Origin: Tritrichomonas foetus | Lineage: Eukaryota; Parabasalia; Tritrichomonadida; Tritrichomonadidae | NCBI GenBank assembly: GCA_001839685.1 | Contig: MLAK01000659.1 | Location: 1 to 64,000, forward strand | Direction: 5' to 3' | Length of the DNA stretch: 64,000 nt | Part shown: positions 46,838 through 57,084 of the stretch, one piece after another | How the letters are laid out: every line of letters starts with the position of its first letter | How positions within the stretch are numbered: the first letter of the stretch is position 1 | Program-made: the position numbers and the translations under genes | Notes under the pieces: generated by a model | What the model saw: the letters and a program-made list of their open reading frames with translations, nothing else | Databases searched by the model: none | Told to the model about the DNA's origin: nothing

Positions 46838-48628
46838 TTATTTTGATTTCTCTGCAATAACAGGACAAATAGATTTGATTAATTTTTGCCCGTTGGTTAC
46901 ATTTGTTGTTCCAACATGGAATTCATATTTATCTCTAAAAAGTACTTTAGACATTTCATTAAACAAACAAATTTCTGTCGGAGTTACTCCACCAATTACA
47001 AACACTAAAACTTTTCTCGGTTTGTTGATTTTATCTTCAGCTTGTTCAGGATTTCCAACAACTTTATAAGGAATTCCTAATTTATTCATTAGCTTTGTTG
47101 TTTGTGAGCCTTGTACCCATTTTCCTCTTAACGCATGTTGAACCAATCTGTGAATGATTGGCACGTATCCATCATATCCATTTTGAATATCTTGATTTTG
47201 TTTATCATCATCATTGTCATTGCTTTCATGAGCCACCAGTACATTTAAAGCGGAATTGATATCTTTTATTGTTACTTTTGACTTAAATGAAATGTTAGAA
47301 AACATTCCAGTCTCACAAGTAAGTAAACCAGCTTTTTCAAGAGAAATTAAATCTTGTGTAGCGCTGAATCCGCATTGATTAATTATTTTTTGTTGGACTT
47401 CTTCAACAACTTTTGGTGGAATATTTGAAGAACCAGCAATTGATGCGAAGCAGAGTAATCTTAAAGCTTCAATTAATCTACCACCATTTAAAATTTGAGA
47501 AATTATTCCAAATTCTGGTGGATTCTGAATCAAAATTCCGTACTCATAATTATAGACATCAGTCATGAAATGCCTTTCAGCCAAAATTTTGGTTACCATT
47601 CTCTCATGGAAGAGTGCAAACGGCTGTTCTTCAGTTAGTTGTTGTGCACGTTTAGCGATTGATCCCCAAGCAACTGTTCCTACTTTTTCTTTAAGATCGA
47701 CTTTGATTTTTTCAATTGTTGCGCGATGTTTTTTGAAATGGTCAAAAGTGTCAGAAAGGGTAGCACCTCTTAGTTCTTTATAGTTAACATCCGTCAAATC
47801 GGACAGCAAAATCTCTTTTTTATCAGGATGGTCCATAATTTCAACATCATCTGGAATTCTCATAAATCCATAATCAATTTCATATTTGTCATCGAGGAGG
47901 CCGCCATAGTAAAATTGAGAAGCAAGTGGTGTAACAAGATCCACGGTTCGATCTATTATGAAAAAGTCGTCAAAAGTCGGTTCTCGAAATTGAGAATATC
48001 CGCATTGGTTTTTCATCTGCTCGAGAAGCGTATATACCCTGTTTGATAGATTTCCGGCAACAAATGACCTTTCTACGCCGCCTGTAAAGAGCTGGAGCTT
48101 CAGCAGAGATCTGGCAATCGTATATACGTCGTTAATGTCGTCGTCGATAAAACATCTGGCAAAACAGTGAGGCGAGGGAACGAGAAACATTTTTTCTTCG
48201 AGCGGAATGATTTCGAGTGGACATTCGAGAAGATGTAAATCCAAACCAGATTGGTCGACGATCTGCTGGCAAATTGTAGTTATTCTCGGTATTAAAATTA
48301 AATATTTGTTTGTGCATTTGGGAATATGCTTGAGTGCTTCACACGCGTTTTGAACTTCTTTGACATCATCTAAACAAAATGCGCAGAAGCTACCGACAAA
48401 CGTCTCGCTGGTTTCATTAGCGAGGTCTTCGAGGTAAAACGAGGAAGGAAAATACTTTGAAAGATCGACTGCAAGAGTTTCTGGAATGGCCCGACGAATA
48501 AATGAGTAATTTTTCTTGGAATAAGAAATAATTCGTGGTTCTGGAATCGTGTTAATCATTTTTCGCATTTCATCTCCGGCGATTGTTTGGAAAATGGTAT
48601 ACTGTGTTTCAACGATTTCAGCTGTCAT
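46838..48628 (-). CDS. Vps33-like Sec1/Munc18 protein
   Basis: SM-family protein that binds SNAREs within the HOPS/CORVET tethers for endosome-lysosome fusion. The longest frame begins with GTG at 48643; the first ATG, five codons in (48628), gives 596 residues. Family marks: AVDLSKYFPSSFYLEDL near the start, FDDFFIIDRTVDLVTPLASQ (I.DR..DLvTPL, SM domain 2), then YEIDYGFM, and a C-terminal strand-rich segment KVLVFVIGGVTPTEICLFNE, which matches the VFFIGGVT-E motif of Vps33. Length fits Vps33 (about 600). VPS45 or Sly1 are less likely given that C-terminal motif. It acts on SNAREs such as the Qc-type encoded at 62469. Confidence 0.85.
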   Translation of the reverse strand: MTAEIVETQYTIFQTIAGDEMRKMINTIPEPRIISYSKKNYSFIRRAIPETLAVDLSKYFPSSFYLEDLANETSETFVGSFCAFCLDDVKEVQNACEALKHIPKCTNKYLILIPRITTICQQIVDQSGLDLHLLECPLEIIPLEEKMFLVPSPHCFARCFIDDDINDVYTIARSLLKLQLFTGGVERSFVAGNLSNRVYTLLEQMKNQCGYSQFREPTFDDFFIIDRTVDLVTPLASQFYYGGLLDDKYEIDYGFMRIPDDVEIMDHPDKKEILLSDLTDVNYKELRGATLSDTFDHFKKHRATIEKIKVDLKEKVGTVAWGSIAKRAQQLTEEQPFALFHERMVTKILAERHFMTDVYNYEYGILIQNPPEFGIISQILNGGRLIEALRLLCFASIAGSSNIPPKVVEEVQQKIINQCGFSATQDLISLEKAGLLTCETGMFSNISFKSKVTIKDINSALNVLVAHESNDNDDDKQNQDIQNGYDGYVPIIHRLVQHALRGKWVQGSQTTKLMNKLGIPYKVVGNPEQAEDKINKPRKVLVFVIGGVTPTEICLFNEMSKVLFRDKYEFHVGTTNVTNGQKLIKSICPVIAEKSK

Positions 48629-49542
48629 TTTTGATGATTCCACTTTTGCGATGAAGGTGAAATATTTCAGAGAAGATTTCCCTAACTGATTGAAATTTCA
48701 ATACTTTATAAATAAAAAAGATCATATCACTTCATATTTCAATTTTTCGATCTCATGAGAATCGATTTGAAAAGATTTTTTCACATAAGCATCATCTTCA
48801 TAATTATTATGCATAATTCTATTGGGTAGATTGAAAAAACTATCTTTCATGAAAGAATCAAATTAGATTATTGTAAATCATTGATTTTATATTACTACTT
48901 ACATATCTTAAAAATGGATGAGTGTTCAATAAGAATAGCATTTATAATTCATTCATTCATTAAAATTTATTATAATAAAATTTCCTTTTGTGAATTGGTT
49001 TATGATATTTTATTGCCTCTCTTGGTATGTAACATTCATTATTATACTTGTTAACATGTTATATTTCAGAGATATTCACATGAATCTGACTTACAAAAAA
49101 TTGATTATATCCAAAAATGTTTTCACAATGATTTAATTAATTTGATTTGATTGAAATCAGATTTCCAAGAATTACTTAAAAGAAAAAGTTATTACTATTC
49201 ACTGACATTTGATGGGGAAAGAGTGATTTCTATTTTGTTTTATTAATTGTTTTTGCAAGTATAGATGAGGTTAAAATAAAGGGAAAACTAAGAAATTATT
49301 GGTTCAGATAATAAATAGTAAATCTAGGCTATGCTAATGCCTTTTTGCAGATCATCATCGTTCCAGAAGAGTGAGGAATCAAATTCACCGCATGGAGAAT
49401 AACATCATTTGAAATATGAAATCACACGCACACATAAAAATAAACTGCTGTGATCATAATAAATAGAAACAAAAACAATTTAGCTTGATTTGATAAATGA
49501 TAAATTCTTTAATCAACTGTATTATAAATTTATATATTAAGT
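48629..49542. other. intergenic, no features
   Basis: About 900 bp of AT-rich sequence between Vps33 and the MAP kinase. It contains the Vps33 promoter side (CCTTCATCGC about 17 bases before its ATG). I see no gene, repeat or RNA in the remainder. Confidence 0.5.
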
Positions 49543-50637
49543 TTAGCGTGTGATTGGGACACGGTCCATTGGCTTTGCTGGTTCGTCCGCCAATTTTGTG
49601 AGCAAGTTCTTATAAATCTTATTTCTGTAATCCTTCACTGTGTATCGCTTATTATCACTCAGCGTCAGTTTGAGTGGCTCGTCGCATGAAAGTTCTTCTT
49701 CAGGGTTGTGGAACTGTGCCACGAAAGGATGCTCAAGGGCGTATTGAACTGTCATTCTCTGTTCAGGATTGAAAACTAATAATTTCTGAACAAAATCAAT
49801 TGTTTGCTCATCAGCATTTGGCAATTTTTGTTTCAAGGTAATTCTTGGCTGATTGTACGCCAAGTTCGCGATCATTGTTTCGGCAAATTCAGAATGCATT
49901 GATGCAATATCAGCTGCGCTTGGTGGGCCAGTGAAAGCAACAACGCGCTCCATCTGGTCGAGCGTTGATGTTCCAGGGAAGAGCGGACGGCCTGCATACA
50001 ACTCTGCGACGATACATCCAACAGCCCACATGTCAACACCTTCACTGTAGTGATTAGATCCAATAATAAGCTCAGGTGAACGATACCAACGGGTTGAAAC
50101 ATATTCGGTCATAACGGTCTGACAAACGTTTCCTTCTGTGAACGTTCTGGCTAATCCAAAGTCGCATAATTTAACAGTAGAATCGCTATTGATCAAAAGA
50201 TTCGATGGTTTCAAGTCACGATGAATCAATTTTCTGGAATGCAAATATTTCAAACCGACGAGGGTCTGCCATACTATGTACCTTTTGTGTACATCCATCA
50301 GTATATTTGCTCTAATGACCGAGTGAACATCACTTTCGAGGATTTCGAAAACAACATATAAATCGAGATTATTGACGGCTTTATAAACGGCGAGAAGCTC
50401 GACAATGTGCGGATTGCCTTGCATTTGCTTCAAAAATGAAATTTCGCGAAAAGTACGTTGTGAATCGGTTGAATTTCGAAAAGCTCCGAATATTTTTTTC
50501 AAAGCGACTGGCTGATGAGTAACTTTATCCATGGCTTTCCAAACAACACCGTAGGCCCCTTTACCGATCTTCTGGATGATCTCGTATCGTTGCGTGATAT
50601 GCTTGTCGATTCTTTCTACGTTATCAGTCCGCGACAT
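49543..50637 (-). CDS. ERK7/ERK8 (MAPK15)-like MAP kinase
   Basis: 364 residues, ATG 50637. Complete kinase domain: IGKGAYGVV (24-32), lysine in PVALKK (K47), HRDLKPSN (139-146), DFG (159-161), activation loop TEY (177-179) followed by VSTRWYRSPE. The segments FGAFRNSTDSQRTFREISFL and HSVIRANIL are diagnostic of the ERK7/8 branch rather than ERK1/2 or CDK. The long C-terminal tail of vertebrate MAPK15 is missing; the protein ends about 55 residues after the kinase domain. The TEY Tyr and Thr are present, so it can be activated by dual phosphorylation or, as in ERK7, by itself. In other protists ERK7 acts on cilia and apical or basal-body structures, which is plausible in a flagellate. TTCATTAACA lies about 17 bases before the ATG. 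Confidence 0.92.
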   Translation of the reverse strand: MSRTDNVERIDKHITQRYEIIQKIGKGAYGVVWKAMDKVTHQPVALKKIFGAFRNSTDSQRTFREISFLKQMQGNPHIVELLAVYKAVNNLDLYVVFEILESDVHSVIRANILMDVHKRYIVWQTLVGLKYLHSRKLIHRDLKPSNLLINSDSTVKLCDFGLARTFTEGNVCQTVMTEYVSTRWYRSPELIIGSNHYSEGVDMWAVGCIVAELYAGRPLFPGTSTLDQMERVVAFTGPPSAADIASMHSEFAETMIANLAYNQPRITLKQKLPNADEQTIDFVQKLLVFNPEQRMTVQYALEHPFVAQFHNPEEELSCDEPLKLTLSDNKRYTVKDYRNKIYKNLLTKLADEPAKPMDRVPITR

Positions 50638-51901
50638 TTGGGTATGTAAAAATTGTTAATGAATTTTTGTGAGCCAATTTTGTGAGTAAATTTGTTATTT
50701 GGATTTGTTAGAATCACAACAAAAATGCTTTGAAATAGGAACTTTTTTCTGATAACCTACTTTTCTCATTGAATATTTTGAATAATGTTAATGATTTTTC
50801 AAATATTTTTAAAATGCGAATGAAAATAAACTATTCATTTGTAAAGATATTGTATAAATTCAATGAAATGTAGAGAAATAAAGTTAGCAAAGTTTAAAAG
50901 GTAGCCATTAAATTTTATACGAATTTTCTTTATGCTATCGAATATTTTAACTTTTTCTATTGACGATATGATCCTTGATGAGCAATTTTAATTTTCATAA
51001 AAATGCTCTAATTGAGAGATTTCAGCCTTAGAAAGTAGAATCATTTTATTTGGGGACTCAAAAATATATACATGATACTTACTCGAAGAATAAGACACTA
51101 AAGTCAAAATCTATTCATTCGTTATTATTGGTGAATATGTTTATACCTAGAGAAGAATTTATATTTTGTTCTTTTCAAATAGTAGATAATTACTGAAATA
51201 AAAATGTCAACAATAATATATCCGAAAATAAGAATGACATAAAAAATGCATTTAATGGGTTTGTTGATAACCAACTGATGGAAAATTAAGCCATTATTAT
51301 TTATATCCCTAGAGGGGAGAAAAAAGCTGGATTTTGACTTGATTTTTCCTTTCAGGATTGGAAATGATTCTTTCTTTTGTTGTTTTGTATGAAAACAATG
51401 AGTGGCATATTAACTTTTTGTGTAAATATTCAGTAACAACATCCATTTTAAAGTTTGTCAATTTTTGATCGTAACAAAGTGAATTCATTGGGGTTTCAGA
51501 GACTGGAAGAGATCTTGAAATCATTCAGGATTTCCAAAGGTAAATGATGTCCATTTTTTTCATTTGATTCACAAGTTTCCACATCAAACCTAATCTATGA
51601 ACTTTCTTCAAAGAAATATCAATTTCTCAGAAAATTTTCTCTTTATGAAGTGCTCCTTATTATTTTAGTTCATCTTTCGATTTATTTCAATCTTCAAGAA
51701 TTATAAGATGACGAAAAAAATTCAATACACGAAATTTTTTTAATCATTTTGAAAGAACTCATTAATAAGTATTCATTAAAACAGCAATTGACTAATTAGT
51801 CAATCAACATTATTTTTCATTTTCCGTAAAAACAAACATTTTCTCCTTTTCCTTTTCGAAAAAGGAGTTTTATCTAACAATCAAAAGAGGCGACTAAAAC
51901 C
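50638..51901. other. long gap, possible small relic
   Basis: About 1.26 kb. The only candidate is a 71-codon minus-strand frame, 51524 to 51309, opening with ATG (MISRSLPVSETPMNSLCYDQ). It has protein-like composition but no recognisable domain and could be a relic or a small gene; support is weak. The rest is AT-rich. Confidence 0.35.
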
Positions 51902-53416
51902 CTACTGAGTATTAGGTGTCATATGTTCATTATTTCCTTGAGTTCCATTTTGAACTGGCGGCTCTTCTTGCCTTGGACTCACACTGTGACTGCTCATGCC
52001 ACTATTACTGTTGCTATTTGTGTTACTATTTTCATCAGTATTTCTGTTGTTATTTGCACTATTTGGATTATCTATTTGATCCATCATGTCGTTCATATTA
52101 TTATTCATGCTGTTGTCAAATTGATTTAAATTAGGTGGATTGGAGGTTTGAGGTGAATATGGTTTTACTGGCTCATCAGGATAGAGTCTGTTTTGGTTTT
52201 GAACTGGTTGAGTTTGAGCCATTTGATTATTATTTTTCATGCTACTTTCAGATTTATTTCGAGATTTGTTACGATTTACTGTTTGTGATTCAGATCTTTT
52301 TGATGTTTGTGTATGCCTTTCTGCGTTTTTAGGTAAATGAAGCATTGGCAGTTTCTTACCTGGCCGTAAATCCTCGGAATCTTCAAGCACTGCAGAAGGT
52401 CTTGAAGCTACTTCATTATCTGGGTGTTTATAAGGCTCAAGCGGCTTTGGCTTTGTTTTAAGAACAGATAATCTATTGTTCATCTTACATTCATCCTTCA
52501 TTATATCAGTCATTAATAAATCTCTATGGTGTTTTCTTGCAAAGATGAAAGTTTCTATTTCTTGTTGTTGCGAATAAACCAGATTTCTTCTTGCCTCTAA
52601 ATAGTCTCTTTCGAATTGTGCTTGAGCAGAAATCGCCTCATTCTTTTCAAGGTGTGAAACAGATTGGTGAATATATGAAGCGAAATCGAGCTGATCCATT
52701 TGAATCATTTTCGCTTCAAGGGTCCTCTGACGAATTAAATCAGCTGATGGTTTTCTGTAGTGTTCAACAATGTTATTTTTCCAGTCTTCATCAAGCGCTT
52801 TTAGTTCTTCTTCATTTCTTGCTTCAAGCTCTTTCAATTTTTCAGCTGTTTCATCATCCAGTTCTTTTATCTCTTTTTCCCATTTTTCCTTATATTCGCG
52901 AATAACTTTTTCCAAATCTCGAATGGCGTTACTCTGTGGCTCGACTGGCTTTCGTGATTTGCATACGTTTATTACGAAATCTCTCCTTTCGACGGCTTTT
53001 TTGGCATCTTTATAATTTCCTTGGCGGGCGAGGCTTTGTGAATAGAGCCGTAAATGCGCAGCGAGTTTCATTAAAAAGTGGTTGTCGTATTCATCTAATT
53101 TTCGAGGTTCTTCGACGTGGTCGCGAATCTGTATGCAATCCGGATCATTTAAAAGATCGTTTGCGGCTTGTCCTGAGGCAGTATTTCCTTTATGGCTTCG
53201 TGAAGTCGTTGCTGCGGATGGCCGGCTCCTCGTCTGAGTGGCCGAAGTGCTTGTAGCTGTCTTTGGGCGAAGTAACGTATTCGATTTTGAAACGTCGGCG
53301 ATGCCTCGAAATTGGCTGACTGGAACTATAGAAGTGGCGGCGAGTTGGTCCCATCTTGGTTTTCGATTGCACTTTACCATCGGTTGAGTTTGAGCGAGGC
53401 GATTTCTTGGCGGCAT
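51902..53416 (-). CDS. coiled-coil protein with basic N-terminus and Asn-rich tail
   Basis: 504 residues, ATG 53416. The N-terminal ~90 residues are basic and Ser/Thr/Arg-rich. The core (about 100-310) is highly helical. It contains FLMKLAAHLRLYSQSLARQG and NYKDAKKAVERRDF, which read like one TPR-type helical hairpin, then a long charged coiled coil (KEKWEKEIKELDDETAEKLK), and a second helical part with QAQFERDYLEARRNLVYSQQ. The last ~170 residues are disordered, Asn/Ser/Pro/Gln-rich with NNNMNDMMDQ. Proteins with this core are common and poorly known in trichomonads and ciliates; I do not assign a function. CCTTT at 53433-53429 within TCAATCCTTTCG, 12 bases before the ATG, is a good M5-type initiator. 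Confidence 0.7.
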   Translation of the reverse strand: MPPRNRLAQTQPMVKCNRKPRWDQLAATSIVPVSQFRGIADVSKSNTLLRPKTATSTSATQTRSRPSAATTSRSHKGNTASGQAANDLLNDPDCIQIRDHVEEPRKLDEYDNHFLMKLAAHLRLYSQSLARQGNYKDAKKAVERRDFVINVCKSRKPVEPQSNAIRDLEKVIREYKEKWEKEIKELDDETAEKLKELEARNEEELKALDEDWKNNIVEHYRKPSADLIRQRTLEAKMIQMDQLDFASYIHQSVSHLEKNEAISAQAQFERDYLEARRNLVYSQQQEIETFIFARKHHRDLLMTDIMKDECKMNNRLSVLKTKPKPLEPYKHPDNEVASRPSAVLEDSEDLRPGKKLPMLHLPKNAERHTQTSKRSESQTVNRNKSRNKSESSMKNNNQMAQTQPVQNQNRLYPDEPVKPYSPQTSNPPNLNQFDNSMNNNMNDMMDQIDNPNSANNNRNTDENSNTNSNSNSGMSSHSVSPRQEEPPVQNGTQGNNEHMTPNTQ

Positions 53417-53851
53417 TATTGGATATCGAAAGGATTGATAATTCGGGTATTGAATAATTCAATGGTTTATGATATAATATTTTCAAAAGTTTCCTCAATT
53501 TTCAAAAAGACGATTATGACAAAAATTTTCACTGTCATGATGATGGGCTTCATACCAATTTTTTCAAAATCCTTTAAATACATTGTTACCAAAAGTATAC
53601 AGAATCTGTATTACAGATAAAAGATGATTCCAATAATTTTCGTGACGAAATTAATGAATCAAGAAATGAATATATCAATACTGTTATATATTATATAAAT
53701 GAGTATTTCTTCATTAACTCATAGATTTAATTTATTGTCTATCAAGATTATATATTCATTGAGAGAATGGGAAACTGTATGGTCAGTTTTTTCAAGTCTA
53801 GTTGTATTGCATATGTGTAAAAAAAAATAAATACAATATAAAAAATAATAT
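53417..53851. other. intergenic, no features beyond the promoter
   Basis: About 435 bp between two minus-strand genes. It holds the CCTTT initiator (53433-53429) of the coiled-coil gene; otherwise AT-rich with nothing I can name. Confidence 0.5.
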
Positions 53852-55291
53852 TTAAGAAAGAACAAACTCGAATGGTTTTCGCTCTTCAAGAACTAAACTA
53901 TGAAAAGCATACGCCTGTTGCGATATGGCATTATTTTCGCTATTGATCAGCATTTCGATTACCTCGTTACCGCTGGCTCCATAAAATTGATCACGAATCT
54001 TTTTCTGAGTTGGATTTGAAATTTCACTTTGCATCATTTTCGTGAGCGCGCAGATAATTGAGTCAACTAATTCTTGCTCTTCTACATTTAGAGCATCAAC
54101 AAAAATCGTGACAAGTTGATAATTCTTACATAGTAAGTCAAAAATCTGTTGATTGCTCTGTCGTACGAGATTGGTCATTAAAAAGACTGTTTCTATTCGT
54201 GAATTTCCACTTCCATTTGAATAAACTTCGAGAATTTGTGGCATGAAATTATTATCGATAACTAATTGACTGATTTGCGGATTAAGAACAATTGCATTGG
54301 ATATTACCCGAATTGCGTAATAAGAAATTTTATCATTATCTGTCTGAATTAGCATTAATATTTTGAGATAATCGAAATCGACAATATTTTTGTACCCTTC
54401 AGCAAGTTTATCAACGAAAATGAGCGTATTAATAACTGTTTGTGGGTTAGGCTCACTTAAAAGTGACTCGAATACTTTTAATATAGTGTTTGATGATTCT
54501 TCTGATTTCGATACAAATAACTGGCAAGCTTCATTTGAATTTACAAAAGAAATCATCACATTTACAAGCGTTGGTAATAATTCACGACTTACTTCAAGAA
54601 ACACATCAATGAAGAAGTTTAAAATGCTTTCTAAAGATTTTGTATCAAGTGGAAATTGACAAAAAGCAGCAACAAGTCGTGCAGCAGATTTGGCAATTTT
54701 TTTATTCGAATTACACATCAAAAATCGAAGTGCGTCTAATTTGAATAACTTCAAAACTTCGTCACGATAAATTTGAGAATCAGCTGAAATGTTTATCACA
54801 CATTGAAGAACTGGATATTGCAAAGATTCAATGTTTTCATACAAAATTGAAGACAGAATTTGAATTATTCCATTATTAAACATGTTTGAAAGAATTATTG
54901 TGTTTGGGTTTTGAAAAACATTCGATAAAAATGCGATTGTAGCTTTTCTCAATGAAATTGGCATTTTTTTCGTGAGACAGTCAAAAATAATTGTGTACAT
55001 TCCAAAATCTTCAAAATTTTTGTCGTAGTCAACAAAATTATCCAGCGCATATGAAAAAAGTTTCGTCATTTCTTGCGTCATTGCCGTAAAGTCGCTTTTT
55101 TCATGTAGTTCGGCCATTTGAGCGTAGATTTGGGCCAGTTTTGGAGAAAGCGGCTGCTGAATTTCGATTACCATTTTTGTTAATTTGCTTTGATTTCGTA
55201 AGAGAAAATCGTCTTTTTTCGCTCGTGATTGAAAATACTTCGGACTATCTTTACCGTTGGAAAAAGCATTCGTTAGTTGAGAATCATTCAT
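53852..55291 (-). CDS. armadillo-type protein 1
   Basis: 479 residues. The longest frame opens with TTG at 55357; I choose ATG 55291 (MNDSQLTNAFSNGKDSPKYF) because CCTTT sits 3-8 bases before it and the protein then starts like its two relatives. After ~65 polar residues, helical armadillo/HEAT-like repeats run to the end (ATIAFLSNVFQNPNTIILSN, VLQCVINISADSQIYRDEVL, ARLVAAFCQF). There are no catalytic motifs. The N-terminal SPKYFQSRAKKDDF resembles the N-termini of the genes at 58387 and 60455, so the three form a local family. Importin-alpha-like adaptors have this size and fold, but the classical basic importin-beta-binding stretch is not evident. Function unknown. Divergent to the LIM gene. 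Confidence 0.7.
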   Translation of the reverse strand: MNDSQLTNAFSNGKDSPKYFQSRAKKDDFLLRNQSKLTKMVIEIQQPLSPKLAQIYAQMAELHEKSDFTAMTQEMTKLFSYALDNFVDYDKNFEDFGMYTIIFDCLTKKMPISLRKATIAFLSNVFQNPNTIILSNMFNNGIIQILSSILYENIESLQYPVLQCVINISADSQIYRDEVLKLFKLDALRFLMCNSNKKIAKSAARLVAAFCQFPLDTKSLESILNFFIDVFLEVSRELLPTLVNVMISFVNSNEACQLFVSKSEESSNTILKVFESLLSEPNPQTVINTLIFVDKLAEGYKNIVDFDYLKILMLIQTDNDKISYYAIRVISNAIVLNPQISQLVIDNNFMPQILEVYSNGSGNSRIETVFLMTNLVRQSNQQIFDLLCKNYQLVTIFVDALNVEEQELVDSIICALTKMMQSEISNPTQKKIRDQFYGASGNEVIEMLINSENNAISQQAYAFHSLVLEERKPFEFVLS

Positions 55292-55294
55292 CCT

Positions 55295-55299
55295 AAAGG
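55295..55299 (-). promoter_or_regulatory. CCTTT initiator of armadillo protein 1
   Basis: Minus-strand TCATGAAACCTTTAGG directly precedes the ATG at 55291. This motif supports 55291 rather than the upstream TTG as the start and implies a leader of only a few bases. Confidence 0.5.
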
Positions 55300-55485
55300 T
55301 TTCATGATCATACGAACTTTTTCTTAAAAAATACCATAAATATTGAATAAAAATCAACTTGGCAGAAAATCCATATCATATTTCAATCTCATTTAAATCT
55401 CATTTCAATGAACATGTTGAATTTTGGATTCAAAGTTTCGATTTAAAGTTTTCGAAAATAAAGTAATATTCGAAGCTTAAAAATA

Positions 55486-56763
55486 ATGCATTCCGAAAAC
55501 AATATTCAAGGAGCGTTAACAAGCGATTGTTTCTTAAACTCACAACATTTGCCTGTTGCGCCAACAGATTTTCCAGAACTGCCAGATTTTCTTCCTTCTT
55601 TTTTTGAAACTGGCCCTTTATCTCCTGCTGTTTTACCACCATCTAATCGAGTAGTTATTCAGAATCCAATAAGGCCTAGTGTTAACTTTAGTCAAAGCAC
55701 TGTTTTACCAATAATTCAAGGATCATCATCTTTAATTAATATGGCAAGTTTAAATAATACCTTTTCTAATGATGAATTGGAGTCTTTACCTTCTATTGAA
55801 TCAACAGAAATATTACCAACACTTTTTAACGAAATGTATAAAGATAAGCATGAAATTATATCTAAATTATGTCAAATTTGTGGTGGAGAGATAACTGGAA
55901 AAGCATTATTTGCAAATGGATATCATTATCATCTTCAATGTGCAACATGTCAATTCTGTAACCAAAAAATAGAAACACCATCATGCTACATGTATAAAAC
56001 GTCTTTATTGTGTAAAACATGTCTCCAAAATGGAAAAATTTGTTCTGCCTGTAATCAGCCAGCATTTCATTTCCACAAAATTGAAAAACAGTTTTATCAT
56101 ACTGATTGTATTAGTTGTTATAATTGTGGCGATATAATTGCTGCTGGATCAGAAAAAGTAGTGAATTCTAAAATAATATGCAAAAGATGTTTTAATTATG
56201 CAATGATCTGCAAAGTCTGCAATCAGAAAATTTTTGGAGATTATATAATCAAATTCGGGAAAGCAATTCATAAAGATTGTTTCCAGTGTTATATTTGCCA
56301 TTGCAAATTAAAGGGGAATGATTTTGTGGCTCATCACAATCATTCGTATTGTCAAAACCATGGACGTATTTATCGAGAATCATGCGCATTTTGTAAAGCA
56401 TCTTTCAATTTTAATGATCCAATTGTAACATTTAACCATAGGAAATATCATAAAAACTGCTTGGTTTGTAGACTATGTGGTTGTGATTTATCTTCTGATT
56501 GCCACTCAATACATCATCGTCCATATTGTACTGTTTGTTACCAGCAAATTACTTCTCTAGATCCTCACATAAAAGAGCAAACTCATCACAATCCACAAAC
56601 AACAAATAGTCGAAGAATGCAAATTAAAGATACTATTGGTATACTTGTGGTGATGCCAATGTACTCACATGATGAAATTCCCTTTGTGAAATGTGAGCCT
56701 ACTCAAGAATTAACCAAAGAATTATTTACTCCAGATTTAACTAATGATTCCATATTTAACTAG
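55486..56763 (+). CDS. four-LIM-domain protein
   Basis: 425 residues, ATG 55486. After ~125 Ser/Pro/Asn-rich residues come four consecutive LIM double zinc fingers. They start at CQICGG (C129), CSACNQ (C186), CKVCNQ (C242) and CAFCKA (C300), each with the second module C-x2-C...C-x2-C/H/D (for example CATCQFCNQK, CISCYNCGD, CFQCYICHCK, CLVCRLCGCD). A Pro/Thr/Glu tail of about 60 residues follows. Tandem LIM proteins of this layout (paxillin, PINCH or Lim-type actin adaptors) link actin structures and signalling; the Zn ligands look complete. No other domain is seen, so it is an adaptor of unknown partners. It shares a ~195-bp divergent promoter with the armadillo gene. Confidence 0.9.
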   Translation: MHSENNIQGALTSDCFLNSQHLPVAPTDFPELPDFLPSFFETGPLSPAVLPPSNRVVIQNPIRPSVNFSQSTVLPIIQGSSSLINMASLNNTFSNDELESLPSIESTEILPTLFNEMYKDKHEIISKLCQICGGEITGKALFANGYHYHLQCATCQFCNQKIETPSCYMYKTSLLCKTCLQNGKICSACNQPAFHFHKIEKQFYHTDCISCYNCGDIIAAGSEKVVNSKIICKRCFNYAMICKVCNQKIFGDYIIKFGKAIHKDCFQCYICHCKLKGNDFVAHHNHSYCQNHGRIYRESCAFCKASFNFNDPIVTFNHRKYHKNCLVCRLCGCDLSSDCHSIHHRPYCTVCYQQITSLDPHIKEQTHHNPQTTNSRRMQIKDTIGILVVMPMYSHDEIPFVKCEPTQELTKELFTPDLTNDSIFN

Positions 56764-57084
56764 TTATATTTATGAAGGAAAACGGTGATATAATATTAAG
56801 AATAAACAATAATATAATAGAATTTTTACTTGTTTAAATGTGAAAAAGTTTGAGTAATGATGATCAATAAAACCCTCAAGATATATAAAACCTTCAAGAG
56901 ATAAATAAAACCTTCAAGAGATAAATAAAACTTTCAAGAGATATATAAAACTTTCAAGGAATAAATGAATCATTGAATATGACTATTCAACAGTAAAAGT
57001 TGCTCACATGTTTTAAAAAAACTAAAAATAAAGAGAACTAATAAAAAATATATTTTTAAACATACAAAATAGCACACACAAATG
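56764..57084. other. gap with ~21-bp tandem repeat
   Basis: Tail-to-tail gap. Apart from the repeat at 56865-56966 it is AT-rich, with TAAA-type signals at both gene ends. Confidence 0.6.
56865..56966. repeat. ~21-bp tandem repeat, about five copies
   Basis: Units like ATAAAACCTTCAAGAGATAA with small changes (CCC/CCT/CTT, TATA/AATA) run head to tail and then decay. Not coding. Confidence 0.8.
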
